Position numbers and translations under genes: made by a program
The notes under the pieces: generated by a model
Seen by the model: the letters and a program-made list of their open reading frames with translations, nothing else
Databases searched by the model: none
What the model was told of the DNA's origin: nothing
NCBI RefSeq assembly: GCF_018294505.1
Contig: NC_057813.1
Span: 111,871,307-111,935,306 of the forward strand
Reading direction: 5' to 3'
DNA: 64,000 nucleotides
From: Triticum aestivum
Taxonomy: Eukaryota > Streptophyta > Magnoliopsida > Poales > Poaceae
Shown here: positions 1 through 11,340 of the stretch, one piece after another
Position numbering within the stretch: the stretch's first letter is position 1
Layout: the number at the start of each line of letters is the position of its first letter

Positions 1-579
1 TATGCTTTGATCAACTCATCAAAGCCTATATTCCAACTCCGAGATGCTTGCACCAGTCCATTGATGGATCACTGGAGCTTGCACATTTTGTTAGCACCTT
101 TAGGATTGACAAAACCTTCTGGTTGTATCATATACAACACTTCTTTAAGAAATATCCATTTAAGGAATGTAGTTTTGACATCCATTTGCCAGATTTCATA
201 AAATGTGGCAATTTCTAACATGATTCGGACAGACTTAAGCATCGATACGAGTTAGAAAATCTCATCATATTCAACACCTTGAACTTGTAAAAAACCTTTC
301 GCAACAAGTCAAGCTTTATAGATAGTAACACTACTATCAGTGCCCGTCTTTCTCTTGAAGATCCATTTATTCTTGATGGCTTGCCGATCATCGGGCAAGT
401 CAACCAAAGTCCACACTTTGTTCTCATACATGGAACCTATCTCAGGTTTCATGGCTTCAATCCATTTCGCGGAATCTGGGCTCATCATCGCTTCCTCATA
501 GTTCGTAGGTTCGTCATGGTCAAGTAACATGACTTCCAGAATAGGATTACCGCACCACTCTGGTGCGGATCTTACTCTG
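1..579 (-). pseudogene. Copia reverse transcriptase, N-terminal part, cut by window edge
   Basis: Downstream of integrase is the linker to RT: WIEAMKPEIGSMYENKVWTL, then IKNKWIFKRKTG. After a stop at 309 the frame shifts and gives LVAKGFLQVQGVEYDEIF and IWQMDVKTTFL, the palm region with the first catalytic aspartate in Q-M-D-V-K. The FADD-box region and RNase H lie outside the window. Several stops are present, so this is a remnant. Confidence 0.85.
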
Positions 580-1801
580 GTTGACCTACGAGGTTCGGTA
601 GTAACTTGATCTGAAGTTTCATGATCAATATCATTAACTTCCTCACTAATTGGTGTAGGCGTCACAGGAACTGGTTTCTGTGATGAACCACTTTCCAATA
701 AGGAAGCAGGTACAATTACCTCATCAAGTTCTACTTTCCTCCCATTCACTTCTTTCGAGAGAAACTCCTTCTCTAGAAAGGATCCATTCTTAGCAATGAA
801 TGACTTGCCTTTGGATCTGTGATAAAAGGTGTACCCAACAGTTTCCTTTGGGTATTCTATGAAGACGCATTTCTCCGATTTGGGTTGGAGCTTATGAGGT
901 TGAAACTTTTTCTCATAAGTATCACAGCCCCAAATTTTAAGAAATGACAACTTTGGTTTCTTGCCAAACCACAGTTCATAAGGCGTCATCTCAACGGATT
1001 TTGATGGTGCCCTTTAAAGTGAATGCAACTGTCTCTAATGCATAACCCCAAAACGATAGTGATAAACCGATAAGAGACATCATAGATTGCACAATATCCA
1101 ATAAAGTGCGATTAGGACGTTCGGACACACCATAATGCTGTGGTGTTCCAGGTGGTGTGAACTGTGAAACTATTCCACATTATTTTATATGAAGGCCAGA
1201 CTCGTAACTCAGATATTCTCCTCCACGATCAGATCGTAGAAACTTTATTTTCTTGTTACAATGATTCTCCACTTCACTCTGAAATTCTTTGAACTTTTCA
1301 AATGTTTCAGACTTGTGTTTCATTAAGTAGATATACTCATATCTGCTCAAATCATCTTGTGAAGGTCAGAAAATAGCGATACCCGCCATGATCATCAACA
1401 CTCATTGGACCGCATACATCGGTACATATTATTTCCAACAAGTCAGTAGCTTGTTCCATTGTTCCGGAGAACAGACTTTTAGTCATCTTGCCCATAAGGC
1501 ACGGTACACAAGCATCAAATGATTCATAATCAAGTGATTCCAAAAGTCTATCTTTATGGAGTTTCTTCATGTGCTTTACACCAATATGACCCAAACGGCA
1601 GTGCCACAAATAAGTTGCACTATCATTATCAAATTTGCATCTTTTGGCATCAATATTATGAATATGTGTATTACCACGATCAAGATTCAATAAACCATCA
1701 ACATTAGGTGTATGACCATAGAAGGTTTTATTCATGTAAACAGAATAACAATTTATTCTCTGTCTTAGATGAATAATCGTATCGCAATAAACATGATCCA
1801 A
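580..1801 (-). pseudogene. Copia integrase, broken
   Basis: The piece 1801-1352 contains the GAG-pre-integrase zinc-binding motif: YLWHCRLGHIG supplies the two histidines and FDACVPCLMGK the two cysteines. The first catalytic aspartate region follows (IICTDVCGPM, then HGGYRYFLTFT). The frame then breaks. Later pieces supply RSDRGGEY (second catalytic Asp region) and a fragment with HYGVSERPNRT that should hold the catalytic Glu; there the usual acidic residue is replaced. The C-terminal part (GKKPKLSFLKIWGC onward) is open from 989. Integrase joins cDNA to host DNA. Stops and the altered catalytic region mark a dead copy. Confidence 0.85.
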
Positions 1802-2008
1802 CCATATTTATGCTCAACACAAACACCAAATAACATTTATTTAGGTTCAACACTAATCTCGAAAATATAGGGAGTGTACGATGATGGTCATATCAATCTT
1901 GGAACCACTTCCAACACACATCATTCCTTCACCCTCAACTAGTCTTCGTTTATTCTGTAACTCCTGTTTCAAGTTACTAATCTTAGCAACCGAACAAGTA
2001 TCAAATAC
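1802..2008 (-). pseudogene. Copia aspartic protease, active site mutated
   Basis: Just after the zinc-knuckle region, translation gives VFDTCSVAKISN followed by the KQELQNKRRLVEGEG stretch. This matches the start of the Copia protease, whose active site is normally D-T-G; here the glycine has become cysteine. The enzyme would process the gag-pol polyprotein in the particle. Stops follow within about 60 codons, and the rest of the domain is barely readable. Confidence 0.7.
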
Positions 2009-2904
2009 TCAGGGGTTACTATAAACATTAGTAAGGTACACATCAATAACCTGTATATCAAATATACCCTTGTTCACTTTGCCATCCTTCTTATCCACCA
2101 AATATTTAGGGTATTTCCGCCTGCAGTGACCATTTCCTTTGCAGTAGAAGCACTTAGTTTCATGCTTTGGTCCAGCTTTTGGGCTTCTTCGTGGGAGTGA
2201 CAACTTGCTTGTCATTCTGCTTGAAGTTCCTTTTCTTTCCCTTTGCCCTTTTTCTTGAAACTAGTGGTCTTGTCAATCATCAACACTTGATGCTCTTTCT
2301 TGATTTCTACCTTCGTCGATTTCAGCATCACGAAGAGCTCAGGAATCGTTTTCGTCATCCCTTGCACACTATAGTTCATCACGAAGTTCTAGTAACTTGG
2401 TGATAGTGACTAGAGAACTCTGTCTATCATTATCTTATCTGGAAGATTAACTCCCACTTGATTTAAGCGAGTGTAGTACCCAGACAATCTGAGCACATGC
2501 TCACTAGTTGAGCAATTCTCTTCCATCTTTTAGCTATAGAACTTGTTGAAGATTTCATATCTCTCAACTCGGGTATTTGCTTTAAATATTAACTTCAACT
2601 CCTGGAACATCTCATATGGTCCATGACGTTCAAAACGTCTTTGAAGTCCCGATTTTAAGCCGTTAAGCATGGTGCACTAAACTATCAAGTAGTCATCATA
2701 TTGAGCTAGCCAAACGTTCATAACGTCTGCATCTGCTCCTGCAATAGGTCTGTCACCTAGCGGTGCATCAAGGACATAATTCTTCTGTGCATCAATGAGG
2801 ATACACCTCAGATCACGGACGTAGTCCGTATCATTGCTACTATCATCTTTCAACATAATTTTCTCTAGGAACATATATAAAAACATAGGGAAGGAACAAC
2901 GCAA
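2009..2904 (-). pseudogene. gag: Copia gag (nucleocapsid/capsid), broken
   Basis: The first open piece (2904-2677) has the look of the Copia gag start: an aspartate-rich peptide, then DAPLGDRPIAGADADVMN, then a stop. Translation continues in shifting frames to a zinc-knuckle at about 2110-2152 (CFYCKGNGHCRRKY). That is C-X2-C-X4-H with the last cysteine replaced by tyrosine, so zinc binding is damaged. Gag would form the virus-like particle and bind genomic RNA. Several in-frame stops show it is dead. Confidence 0.8.
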
Positions 2905-4125
2905 GCTATTGATCTACAACAACATAGACATGCAAAATACTATCAGGACTAAGTTCATGATAAATTAAAGTTCAATTAATCATATTACTTTAAGAACTCC
3001 CACTTAGATAGACATCCCTCTAATCATCTAAGTGATCATGTGATCCAAATCAACTAAACCATAACCGATCATCACATGAAATGGAGTAGTTTTCAATGGT
3101 GAACATCACTATGTTGATCATATCTACTATATGATTCACGCTCGACCTTTCGGTCTCAGTGTTCCGAGGCCATATCTGCATATGTTAGGCTCGTCAAGTT
3201 TAACCCGAGTATTCTGCGTGTGCAAAACTGGCTTGCACCCGTTGTAGATGGACGTAGAGCTTATCACACCCGATCATCATGTGGTGTCTGGGCACGACGA
3301 ACTTTGGCAATGGTGCATACTCAGGGAGAACACTTTTATCTTGAAATTTAGTGAGAGATCATCTTATAATGCTACCGTCAATCAAAGCAAAATAAGATAC
3401 ATAAAAGATAAACATCACATGCAATCAATATAAGTGACATGATATGGCCATCATCATCTTGTGCTTGTGATCTCCATCTCCGAAGCACCGTCATGATCAC
3501 CATCGTCACCAGCGCGACACCTTGATCTCCATCGTAGCATCGTTGTCATCTCTCCAACTATTGCTTCTACAACTATCGCTACCGCTTAGTGATAAAGTAA
3601 AGCAATTACAGGGTGATTGCATTGCATACAATAAAGCGACAACCATATGGCTCCTGCCAGTTGCCGATAACTCGGTTACAAAACATGATCATCTCATACA
3701 ATAAAATATAGCATCATGCCTTGACCATATCACATCACAACATGCCCTGCAAAAACAAGTTAGACGTCCTCTACTTTGTTGTTGCAAGTTTTACGTGGCT
3801 GCTACGGGCTGCGCAAGAATCGTTCTTACCTACACATCAAAACCACAACGATAGTTTGTCAAGTTAGTGCTATTTTAACCTTCTCAAGGACCGGGTGTAG
3901 CCACACTCAGTTCAACTAAAGTTGGAGAAACTAACACCCACCAACCACCTATGTGCAAAGCACGTCGGTAGAACTAGTCTCGCGTAACTGTATGCGTAAT
4001 GTCGGTCCGGGCCGCTTCATCCAACAATACTGCCGAACCAAAGTATGACATGCTGGTAAGCAGTATGACTTGTATCGCCCACAACTCACTTGTGTTCTAC
4101 TCGTGCATATAACATCTACGCATAA
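2905..4125 (-). other. Copia untranslated leader, no gene
   Basis: About 1.2 kb lies between the primer-binding site and the first recognisable gag residues. I see no long ORF with family resemblance here. A long leader before gag is normal for BARE-type elements and would contain dimerisation and packaging signals, which I cannot pinpoint. Confidence 0.6.
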
Positions 4126-4143
4126 AACCTGGCTCTGATACCA
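4126..4143 (-). other. Primer-binding site, initiator Met-tRNA
   Basis: The minus strand reads TGGTATCAGAGCCAGGTT one base after the LTR end. The core TGGTATCAGAGC is complementary to the 3' end of plant initiator methionine tRNA, the usual primer for Copia elements. It proves that 4145-5874 is the 5' LTR and sets the orientation. Confidence 0.95.
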
Positions 4144-4144
4144 T

Positions 4145-5874
4145 TATTGGGGAACATAGTAATTTCGAAAATTTTCCTACGCACACACAAGATCATGGTG
4201 ATGCATAGCAACAAGAGGGGAGACTTTTGTGCATGTACCCTTGTAGACCGTAAGCGGAAGCGTTAGTACAACGCGGTTGATGTAGTTGTACGTCTTCACG
4301 ATCCGACCGATCAAGTACCGAACGTACGACACCTCCGAGTTTAGCACACGTTCAGCTCGATGACGTCCCTTGAACTCCGATCCAGCCGAGCTTTGAGGGG
4401 GAGTTCCTTTAGCATGACGGCGTGGTGACGATGATGATGTTCTATCGATGCAGGGCTTCGCCTAAGCACCGCTACGATATTATCGAGGTGGAATATGGTG
4501 GAGGGGGACACCGCACACGGCTAATAGATCTCAAGGATCAATTATTGTGTCTATGGGGTGCCCCCTGCCCCCGTATATAAAGGAGCAAGGGGGGAGGTGG
4601 CCGGCCTAGGAGGAGGGCGCGCCAAGGGGGGAGTCCTACTCCCACCGGGAGTAGGACTCCTCCTTCCCTTGTTGGAGTAGGAGAGAAGGAAAGAGGGGGA
4701 GAGGAAGAAGGAAAAGGGGGCTGCACCCCTTGTCCAATTCGGGCCAGAGGGGGGGGGGCGCATGCCTCCTTCCTTTTGGCCTCTCTCCTCTATTCCCGTA
4801 TGGCCCAATAAGGCCCATATACTCCCCGACGAATTCCCGTAACTCTCCGGTACTCCGAAAAATACCCGAATCACTCGGAACCTTTCTGAAGTCTGAATAT
4901 AGTCGTCCAATATATCGATCTTTACATCTCGACCATTTCGAGACTCCTCCTCATATCCCCAATCTCATACGGGACTCCGAACTACCTTCGGTACATCAAA
5001 ACACATAACTCATAATATAAATCGTCACCGAACTTTAAGCTTGCGGACCCTACGGGTTCGAGAACTATGTAGACATGACCGAGACTCGTTTCTGGTCAAT
5101 AACCAATAGCAGAACCTGGATGCTCATATTGACTCCCACATATTCTACGAAGATCTTTATCGGTCAAACCGCATAACAACATACGTTGTTCCCTTTGTCA
5201 TCGGTATGTTACTTGCCCCAGATTCGATCGTCGGTATCTCAATATCTAGTTCGATCTTGTTACCGGCAAGTCTCTTTACTCGTTCTGTAATGCATCATTC
5301 CGCAACTAACTCATTAGTCACATTGCTTGCAAGGCTTATAGTGATGTGCATTACCGAGAGGGCCCAGAGGTACCTCTCCTACAATTGGAGTGACAAATTC
5401 TAATCTTGAAATACGCCAACTCAACAAGTACCTTCGGAGACACCTGTAGAGCACCTTTATAATCACCCAGTTACGTTGTGACGTTTGGTAGCACACAAAG
5501 TGTTCCTCCGGTAAACGGGAGTTGCATAATCTCATAGTCATAGGAACATGTATAAGTCATGAATAAAGCAATAGCAGCATACTAAACGATCAAGTGCTAA
5601 GCTAACGGAATGGGTCAAGTCAATCACATCATTCTCTTAATGATGTGATCCCGTTAATCAAATAACAACTCATGTCTATGGTTAGGAAACTTAACCATCT
5701 TTGATTAACGAGCTAGTCAAGTAGAGGCACACTAGTGACATTATGATTGTCTATGTATTCACACATGTACTAAGTTTCCGCTTAATACAATTCTAGCATG
5801 AATAATAAACATTTATCATGAAAAAAGGAAATAAATAATAACTTTATTATTGCCTCTAGGGCATATTTCCTTCA
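4145..5874 (-). repeat. Copia 5' LTR (BARE/WIS/Angela type), 1730 bp
   Basis: The outer edge at 5874 reads, on the minus strand, TGAAGGAAATATGCCC. The inner edge at 4145 ends in ...CCCCAATA, where the family normally ends ...CCAACA, so the terminal dinucleotide appears mutated. The primer-binding site starts one base inside this edge, which fixes the boundary. The length fits the roughly 1.7-1.8 kb LTRs known for this group. The second LTR lies beyond the window. Confidence 0.92.
4573..4581 (-). promoter_or_regulatory. TATA box in Copia LTR
   Basis: The minus strand reads TTTATATAC inside the LTR, followed by a G-rich stretch. Position in the LTR and composition fit the promoter that starts the genomic RNA of this family. 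The start site itself is not visible, and activity of this copy is unknown. Confidence 0.55.
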
Positions 5875-6843
5875 GTAGTTTACCACAGACCATCGGGTCC
5901 ATAGTTATTAGCTAGATGGCTTCTTCTCTCTCTCTGAATCTCAATACAAAGTTCTCCTTGATCTTCTTGGAGATCTATTCGATGTAACTCTTTTTGTGGT
6001 GTGTTTGTCGAGATCTGATGAATTGTGGGTTTATGATCAAGTTTATCTATGAGAAATAATTGAATGTTCTCTAAATTCTTTTATGTGTGATTGGTTATCT
6101 TTGCAAGTCTCTTGGAATTATCAGTTTGGTTTGGCCTACTAGATTGATCTTTCTTGCAATGGGCGAAGTGCTTAGCTTTGGGTTCAATCTTGCAGTGTCC
6201 TTTCCCAGTGACAGCAAGGGCAGCAAGGCATGTATTGTATTGTTGCCATCGAGGATAAAAAGATGGGGTTTATATCATATTGCTTGAGTTTATCCCTCTA
6301 CATCATGCCATCTTGCTTAATGTGTTTCTCTTTTCTTATGAACTTAATACTCTAGATGCAGGCAGGAGTCGGTCGATGTGTGGAGTAATAGTAGTAGATG
6401 CAGAATCATTTCAATCTACTTGCTGCGGACGTGATGCCTATATACATGATCATGCCTAGATACTCTCATAATTATGCACTTTTCTATCAATTGCTTGACA
6501 GTAATTTGTTCACCCGCCCCCAGGTCTATTTTGTGAGAAGCTACTAATGAAACCTATGGCCCCCGGGTCTATCTTTTATCATATAAGATTTCCATCTACT
6601 TTTATTTGCATCTTTTACTTTCCAATCTATATCATAAAAATACCAAAAATATCTATCTTATCTTATTATCTCTATCAGATCTCACTTTTGCAAGTTTCTG
6701 TGAAGGGATTGACAACCCCTTTATTGCGTTGGTTGTGAGGTTCTTGTTTGTTTGTGTAGGTGTGTGGGACTTTTGAGGAGCCTCCTACTGGATTGATACC
6801 TTGGTTCTCAAAAACTGAGGGAAATACTTATGCTACTTTGCTG
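5875..6843 (+). repeat. O0 5' LTR, 3' portion, between Copia and O1
   Basis: This AT-rich, ORF-poor segment begins where the Copia LTR ends and stops where the O1 LTR begins. It continues at 58573-58623 up to the LTR end ...GGTAGCA, followed by the primer-binding site. The start of this LTR lies left of the Copia, outside the window. The 169-201-bp pieces open in several frames have no family resemblance, and I do not call them genes. Confidence 0.8.
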
Positions 6844-7753
6844 TGTTGGATATCGGGTTCCGGCAAAACCCTTAAGGTTCGAACTTTGGGGTGCGCACGA
6901 AGATCTCCTCCCACCGATTCACGCCCATAGCCTCACCGCTATTCTAAGCTAGCACAATGAACAACACAAGAGACACAAGGTTTATACTGGTTCAGGCCAC
7001 CGTTGTGTGTAATACCTACTCCAGTGTGTGGTGGTGGATTGCCTCTTGGGCTGATGATGAACAGTACAGAGGAAGAATAGCCTCGCGAGGAGAGGTGTTC
7101 TTGTGGTGGTGTGTGGGTGAGCTAGGCTCGGATTTGCTTGGCTCTAGGCGAGATCAGATCTCTCTTTCTACTGTGGTGGCTAGCCCTATTTATAGAGGCC
7201 CTGGTCCTCTTCCCAAATATTGAGCGGGAAGGGAGCCAAAAACGGCCATGTTGAAAGGGGATAGCTAGTACAAGCTATCCTGACTAAAGGTGGTCTTCGA
7301 TTGCCAAAGGCACTGGTGATGACCCTGCCTTGGGCTCCACGGTGACCTCCGTCCTGCCGTCCTGCTGGTCTTGGTCTTATTGCACTGATATGGAAACCTT
7401 TGCCTGATGCCTTGGTACTCCGCACCTGCGCTTGCCCCCTTTGCACCAAAGAGGAAACGAGGACACTGCGCAGGCTGGCGCCCGCCTAGTGCTCGCCTGG
7501 TCTCGATCGTCATGGCTTGCGTCATGAGCACCTCGCGAGGTACCCCTTGCCTCGATCTCTTCGCCTCCACGCAAGCCTTCCTGGTGAGGCCGCCCCTGAG
7601 GAGGCCTTGCATCGTCCGCCCAGCGAGGCTTGGCCCATCGCGAGGGTCTTGAGTGTTTGTTGATGAAGACGGGCCGTACTGGGCCACCGGCTGAGCCACG
7701 CTGCAGGCCGCAGGCAGGCAAGTCTGGGGACCCCCGTTCCCAAAATGCCGACA
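6844..7753 (-). repeat. O1 3' LTR, 910 bp
   Basis: On the plus strand it runs from TGTTGGATATCGGGTTCCGG to ...AATGCCGACA and matches 57669-58572 throughout. A TATA-like TATTTATAG (7188-7196 plus; CTATAAATA on the minus strand) lies in a shared block. GC-rich ORFs that cross it on both strands are not credible genes. Confidence 0.9.
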
Positions 7754-7770
7754 GTAGCCCCCAGGCCCAA
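7754..7770 (-). other. O1 polypurine tract
   Basis: The minus strand reads TTGGGCCTGGGGGCTAC directly before the 3' LTR. The GGGGCTAC end is shared with the tracts of A, B and C. Confidence 0.75.
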
Positions 7771-7985
7771 GGCGCGCTCGGACTTTGCTTAGTAGTGAAG
7801 CCAAAGGGCAAGTGCGGAGCATCGCGGGCCCCAATAGCCTGCGGCCTTGGTCGCCGCATGGCGATTGATTGGACATGGGCATCTCCGCTTCCGTACGCTG
7901 CCTCGGCAACTGCCCGACTGACAAAAGTCTGGCCTGGGTAAGGCTTACCTTCATTGCTCTCTTTCGCCTTGCTCTAGATCCCCTT
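7771..7985 (+). other. O1 segment upstream of its convergent gene
   Basis: These 215 bp between the O1 tract and element A would be the promoter or leader of the plus-strand gene that starts at 16463. After removing A (8412 bp plus one TSD copy) the leader continues at 16403. No motif is clear enough to call. Confidence 0.5.
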
Positions 7986-8455
7986 TAAGGGAGTCCTGGA
8001 CTAGGGGGTGTCCGGATAGCCGAACTATCATCATCGGCCGGACTCCAAGACTATGAAGATACAAGATTGAAGACTTCGTCACGTGTCCGGATGGTACTTT
8101 CCTTGGTGTGGAAGGCAAGCTTGGCGATACGGATATGTAGATCTCCTACCATTGTAACCGACTCTGTGTAACCCTAGCCCTCTCCAGTGTCTATATAAAC
8201 CGGATGGCTTTAGTCCGTAGGACGAACAACAATCATACCATAGGCTAGCTTCTAGGGTTTAGCCTCCTTGATCTTGTGGTAGATCTACTCTTGTAACACA
8301 CATCATCAATATTAATCAAGCAGGACGTAGGGTTTTACCTCCATCAAGAGGGCCGAACCTGGGTAAAACATCGTGTCCCTTGTCTCCTGTTACCATCCGC
8401 CTAGACGCACAGTTCGGGACCCCCTACCCGAGATCCGCCGGTTTTGACACCGACA
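7986..8455 (+). repeat. A 5' LTR, 470 bp
   Basis: It starts TAAGGGAGTCCTGGAC (the family consensus start is TGAGGGAG, so the second base is mutated) and ends TTTTGACACCGACA. It is preceded by CCCTT. A TATA box, TATATAAAC, is at 8193-8201. Confidence 0.95.
8193..8201 (+). promoter_or_regulatory. TATA box in Fatima-like LTR (A)
   Basis: TATATAAAC lies about 210 bp into the LTR. It is kept in every LTR of A, B and C (for example 16133-16141 plus and 35009-35017 minus). It is the probable promoter of the sense genomic RNA. Confidence 0.65.
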
Positions 8456-8474
8456 TTGGTGCTTTCATTGAGAG
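8456..8474 (+). other. A primer-binding site
   Basis: TTGGTGCTTTCATTGAGAG follows the LTR directly. TGGTGC would pair with a tRNA ending GCACCA. B has TTGATGC... (28492) and C TTGGTGCTTTCATTAAGAG (43176-43158 minus), each with single changes. I do not know which tRNA it matches. Confidence 0.6.
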
Positions 8475-8502
8475 TTCCTCTGTGTCGTCACCGATAGGCT
8501 CG

Positions 8503-10932
8503 ATGGCTTCTTCGATCATCAACAACGACGCAGTCCAGGGTGAGACCTTCCTCCCCGGACAGATCTTCGTATTCGGCGGCTTTGCACTGCGGGCCAATTC
8601 GCTTGGCCATCTGGAGCAGATCGAAAGCTACGCCCCTGGCCGTCAGGTCAGATTTGGAAGTTTGAACTTCACGACTGACATCCGCAGGAACTTGATCCTC
8701 AATGGATTCGAGCCACAGCCGAGCGTGCCGCACTATCACGATGAGCATGATTTAGCTCTGCAGCCGGACAGTATCCTGGAGGCCGCACTCGAGTCCGCTC
8801 CGATCTTCAATTCGGAGCCGGCTGCGCAGATCGAGGACGGATGGCTAGACACCGCCTCGGGGGCTGCAACCTCTATGGCGATAGAGCCGAACACTGATCT
8901 TGTCCCTCATGAAGCCCGTGAATCCGAGGTTCCGGACTCCTCGCCGGACTCCGAGCCTCCCGCTCCCCCTCCAATCGAATCCGGTTGGGCGCCGATCATG
9001 GAGTTCACCGTTGCGGACATCTCTCAACACTCACCTTTCGGTGACATCTTGAGTTCGCTAAAGTATCTCTCGTTATCAGGAGAGCCCTGGTCGGACTGCG
9101 GTCAGGACGGTTGGGATGCGGACGACGAAGAAATTCAACGCCCACCCACCACCCACTTAGTAGCCACTGTCGAGGATCTAACCGACATGCTAGACTTCGA
9201 CTCCGAAGACATCGACGGTATGGACGACGATGCCGGAGACGACCAAGAACCAGCGCCTATCGGGCACTGGAAAGCCACCCCAACTCACGACGTATACATG
9301 GTGGATACACCAAAAGGAAGCGATAATGAGGAACAACGGGACGTGGCGAAGGACAACTCCCCCAACAAACAACCAAAACGGCGACACAAGCGCCGCCCGA
9401 AGTCCCGCCTCGATAAAAACGGCACCCATACGGACCCGGCCCTAGAGCAGGGCGAAGCAGTGGACGGCGAACATGCCACCAAGCAACCATCCGAACATGA
9501 TGAACTGGACAAGCAACCCATCCCCGGCGAAAACAAGAGCCTAGACGATCTCACGCCGAACACATCACCAGAGCATAAGAACCTTCATAAAAGGCTCGTC
9601 GCCACTGCAAGAAGTTTGAAGAAGCAAAAGCGGAAGCTCAAAACAGCGGAGGACGCACTCAGAATGAGATGGAGCAAAGTACTCAATACCGCAGATAAAT
9701 ATGGCGCTAGTCACCAGGCAAAGAGCTACCCGAAGCGCAAGCTGTTGCCCGAATTTGACGAGGAGGCCTTAGAGCCCCCGCAGTCAAAAAAGAAAGAGGC
9801 CGCCTGGCCGGATAGACGACCAGATGACAGGCTAAGAGCAGCAAGGGGCGCCGCACACAAGCCGGCACACGATCAGCATAAAGATCCTCGGAAAAAGGAT
9901 GACCCGGTCAGGTCTATCTATGGGCCAAAAAAGAAGACTCCAGGAAGCAACACAACCCGCCGAGCGTTTGAAGACAACGGCACACCCAAATACAGGGGCG
10001 CCGCACACCCACTATGTTTCACCGACGAGGTACTGGATCATGAATTTCCAGCGGGATTCAAACCCGTAAACATAGAGGCATATGACGGAACAACAGACCC
10101 CGGAGTCTGGATTGAGGATTATATCCTACACATACATATGGCCAGAGGAGACGATCTCCATGCCATAAAATACCTACCCCTCAAGCTCAAAGGGCCAGCT
10201 CGGCATTGGCTCAAAAGCCTCCCAGAAAATACCATTGGAAGTTGGGAAGAGCTCGAGGATGCGTTTCGAGCAAATTTTCAGGGGACTTATGTCCGCCCTC
10301 CGGATGCAGACGATTTAAGTCACATAACTCAACAGCCCGGAGAGTCAGCACGCAAATTCTGGAACAGGTTCCTCACCAAAAAGAACCAAATAGTCGATTG
10401 TCCGGACGCCGAAGCCTTAGCAGCCTTTAAGCACAACGTCCGAGACGAATGGCTCGCCAGACACCTCGGCCAGGAAAAACCAAGAACAATGGCCGCACTA
10501 ACAAGCCTCATGACCCGCTTTTGCGCGGGGGAACACAGCTGGCTGGCTAGATGCAGCACCAGCGACCCGAGTACATCCGAAGTCAGGGATGGAAATGGGA
10601 AATCACGACGCAGTAAAGATCAGCGCCGGAATAAGGAAAATGGCCCAAATAGCACGACGATCAACGCCGGATTCAAAAGCTCTCGGCCGAACAATAAAAC
10701 ACTGCCCCTTAAGGACAATAGTGACGAGCTATCCAACCTAAACAAAATTCTGGATAGACTATGTCAAATACATAGTACCCCGGGAAGCCTGCAAACCATA
10801 CCCACAGGGATTGTTGGGTCTTCAAGCAGTCCGGCCGACTTAACGCCGAACGCAAGGGGCTCGACACACCAAGCGAAGATGACGATGAACCCCACAAGCA
10901 GCACGCCGGAAAACAGAAGACTTTCCCACTAG
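8503..10932 (+). pseudogene. gag: A gag polyprotein, long ORF with C-terminal frameshift
   Basis: I take the ATG at 8503 (MASSIINNDAVQGETFLPGQ) because the longer in-frame extension runs back into the LTR. The B copy starts at the equivalent place. The N-terminal part (residues 1-110) is a conserved domain with FLPGQIFVFGGFALRANSLG. Then comes an acidic segment (about 215-245), a lysine/arginine-rich and coiled segment (about 270-420), and the Gypsy gag core at about 520-670 (AYDGTTDPGVWIEDYILHIH, then GPARHWLKSLPENTIGSWEE). Near 10775 a frameshift falls inside the zinc-binding motif: CQIH is intact, but the following H and C residues are in another frame. The last 50 residues are therefore out of frame. 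The protein would be the particle protein of the family. Confidence 0.85.
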
Positions 10933-11113
10933 AAGTCAAAATAGTGAACTCACTTCATGTGATAACACGAAAACATAGTGCAGCACCTGCCATACTAGGA
11001 CACCGTCCGCTGAATGGGGATAGACCCTACCAAAATTCACCGTAGCAGCACTTCCTTCAAAGGAGCAACTCCAGGCCTTTAAGCCCATTGTACAGGCTCT
11101 GTACCACTAGAGG

Positions 11114-11340
11114 TTGTGTTCGGTTCATCCGACAACCTCCATTGTGAAAAGCTCACTCTCCATATCGCCCCATTTAACAGTGGCCCTGAAGCACTACTGG
11201 GACGTGAAGCTTTTGCCTGCTTTAACGCAATACCACATTACGCGTCTCTTACGCTTAAAATGCCCGGTCCACGCGGCATAATCTCATTAAAGAGTAACTC
11301 CGAGTGTTCCTCGACCACGGAGAACGTGAGACTGCCTTGA
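11114..11340 (+). pseudogene. A protease, C-terminal remnant
   Basis: VFGSSDNLHCEKLTLHIAPF, then GPEALLGREAFACFNAIPHY, then LTLKMPGPRGIISLK matches the second half of the Gypsy protease seen complete in C. The active-site half (D-G-G-S in C) is deleted between about 10975 and 11110. The frame stops at 11340, and nothing of reverse transcriptase follows. Confidence 0.75.

Larger units (their letters stand above)
1..5874 (-). mobile_element. Ty1/Copia retrotransposon, BARE/WIS/Angela type, 5' part
   Basis: This is the 5' portion of a minus-strand Copia element, cut by the left window edge. Reading leftward from 5874 it contains a complete 5' LTR, an initiator-Met primer-binding site, an untranslated leader, gag, protease, integrase and the first part of reverse transcriptase. 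That order (integrase before reverse transcriptase) defines Copia. The LTR start TGAAGGAAATATGCCCTAGA is characteristic of the abundant Triticeae BARE/WIS/Angela group. It is inserted in the 5' LTR of O0, whose sequence resumes at 5875. The flanking 5 bp at 5875-5879 are GTAGT; the matching TSD copy would lie outside the window. Coding regions carry many stops and frameshifts, so this copy is inactive. Confidence 0.93.

Noticed and set aside
6839..6843. TGCTG as the O1 target-site duplication
   Set aside because: No matching copy at 58573; the right LTR end is mutated, so the TSD cannot be shown.
7265..7954. 229-codon minus-strand ORF across the O1 3' LTR
   Set aside because: It crosses the LTR/internal border, is GC-rich with overlapping ORFs in other frames, and shows no domain.
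8380..8502. Longer start for the A gag (codon at 8380)
   Set aside because: It would begin inside the LTR and translate through the primer-binding site; B starts at the equivalent of 8503.
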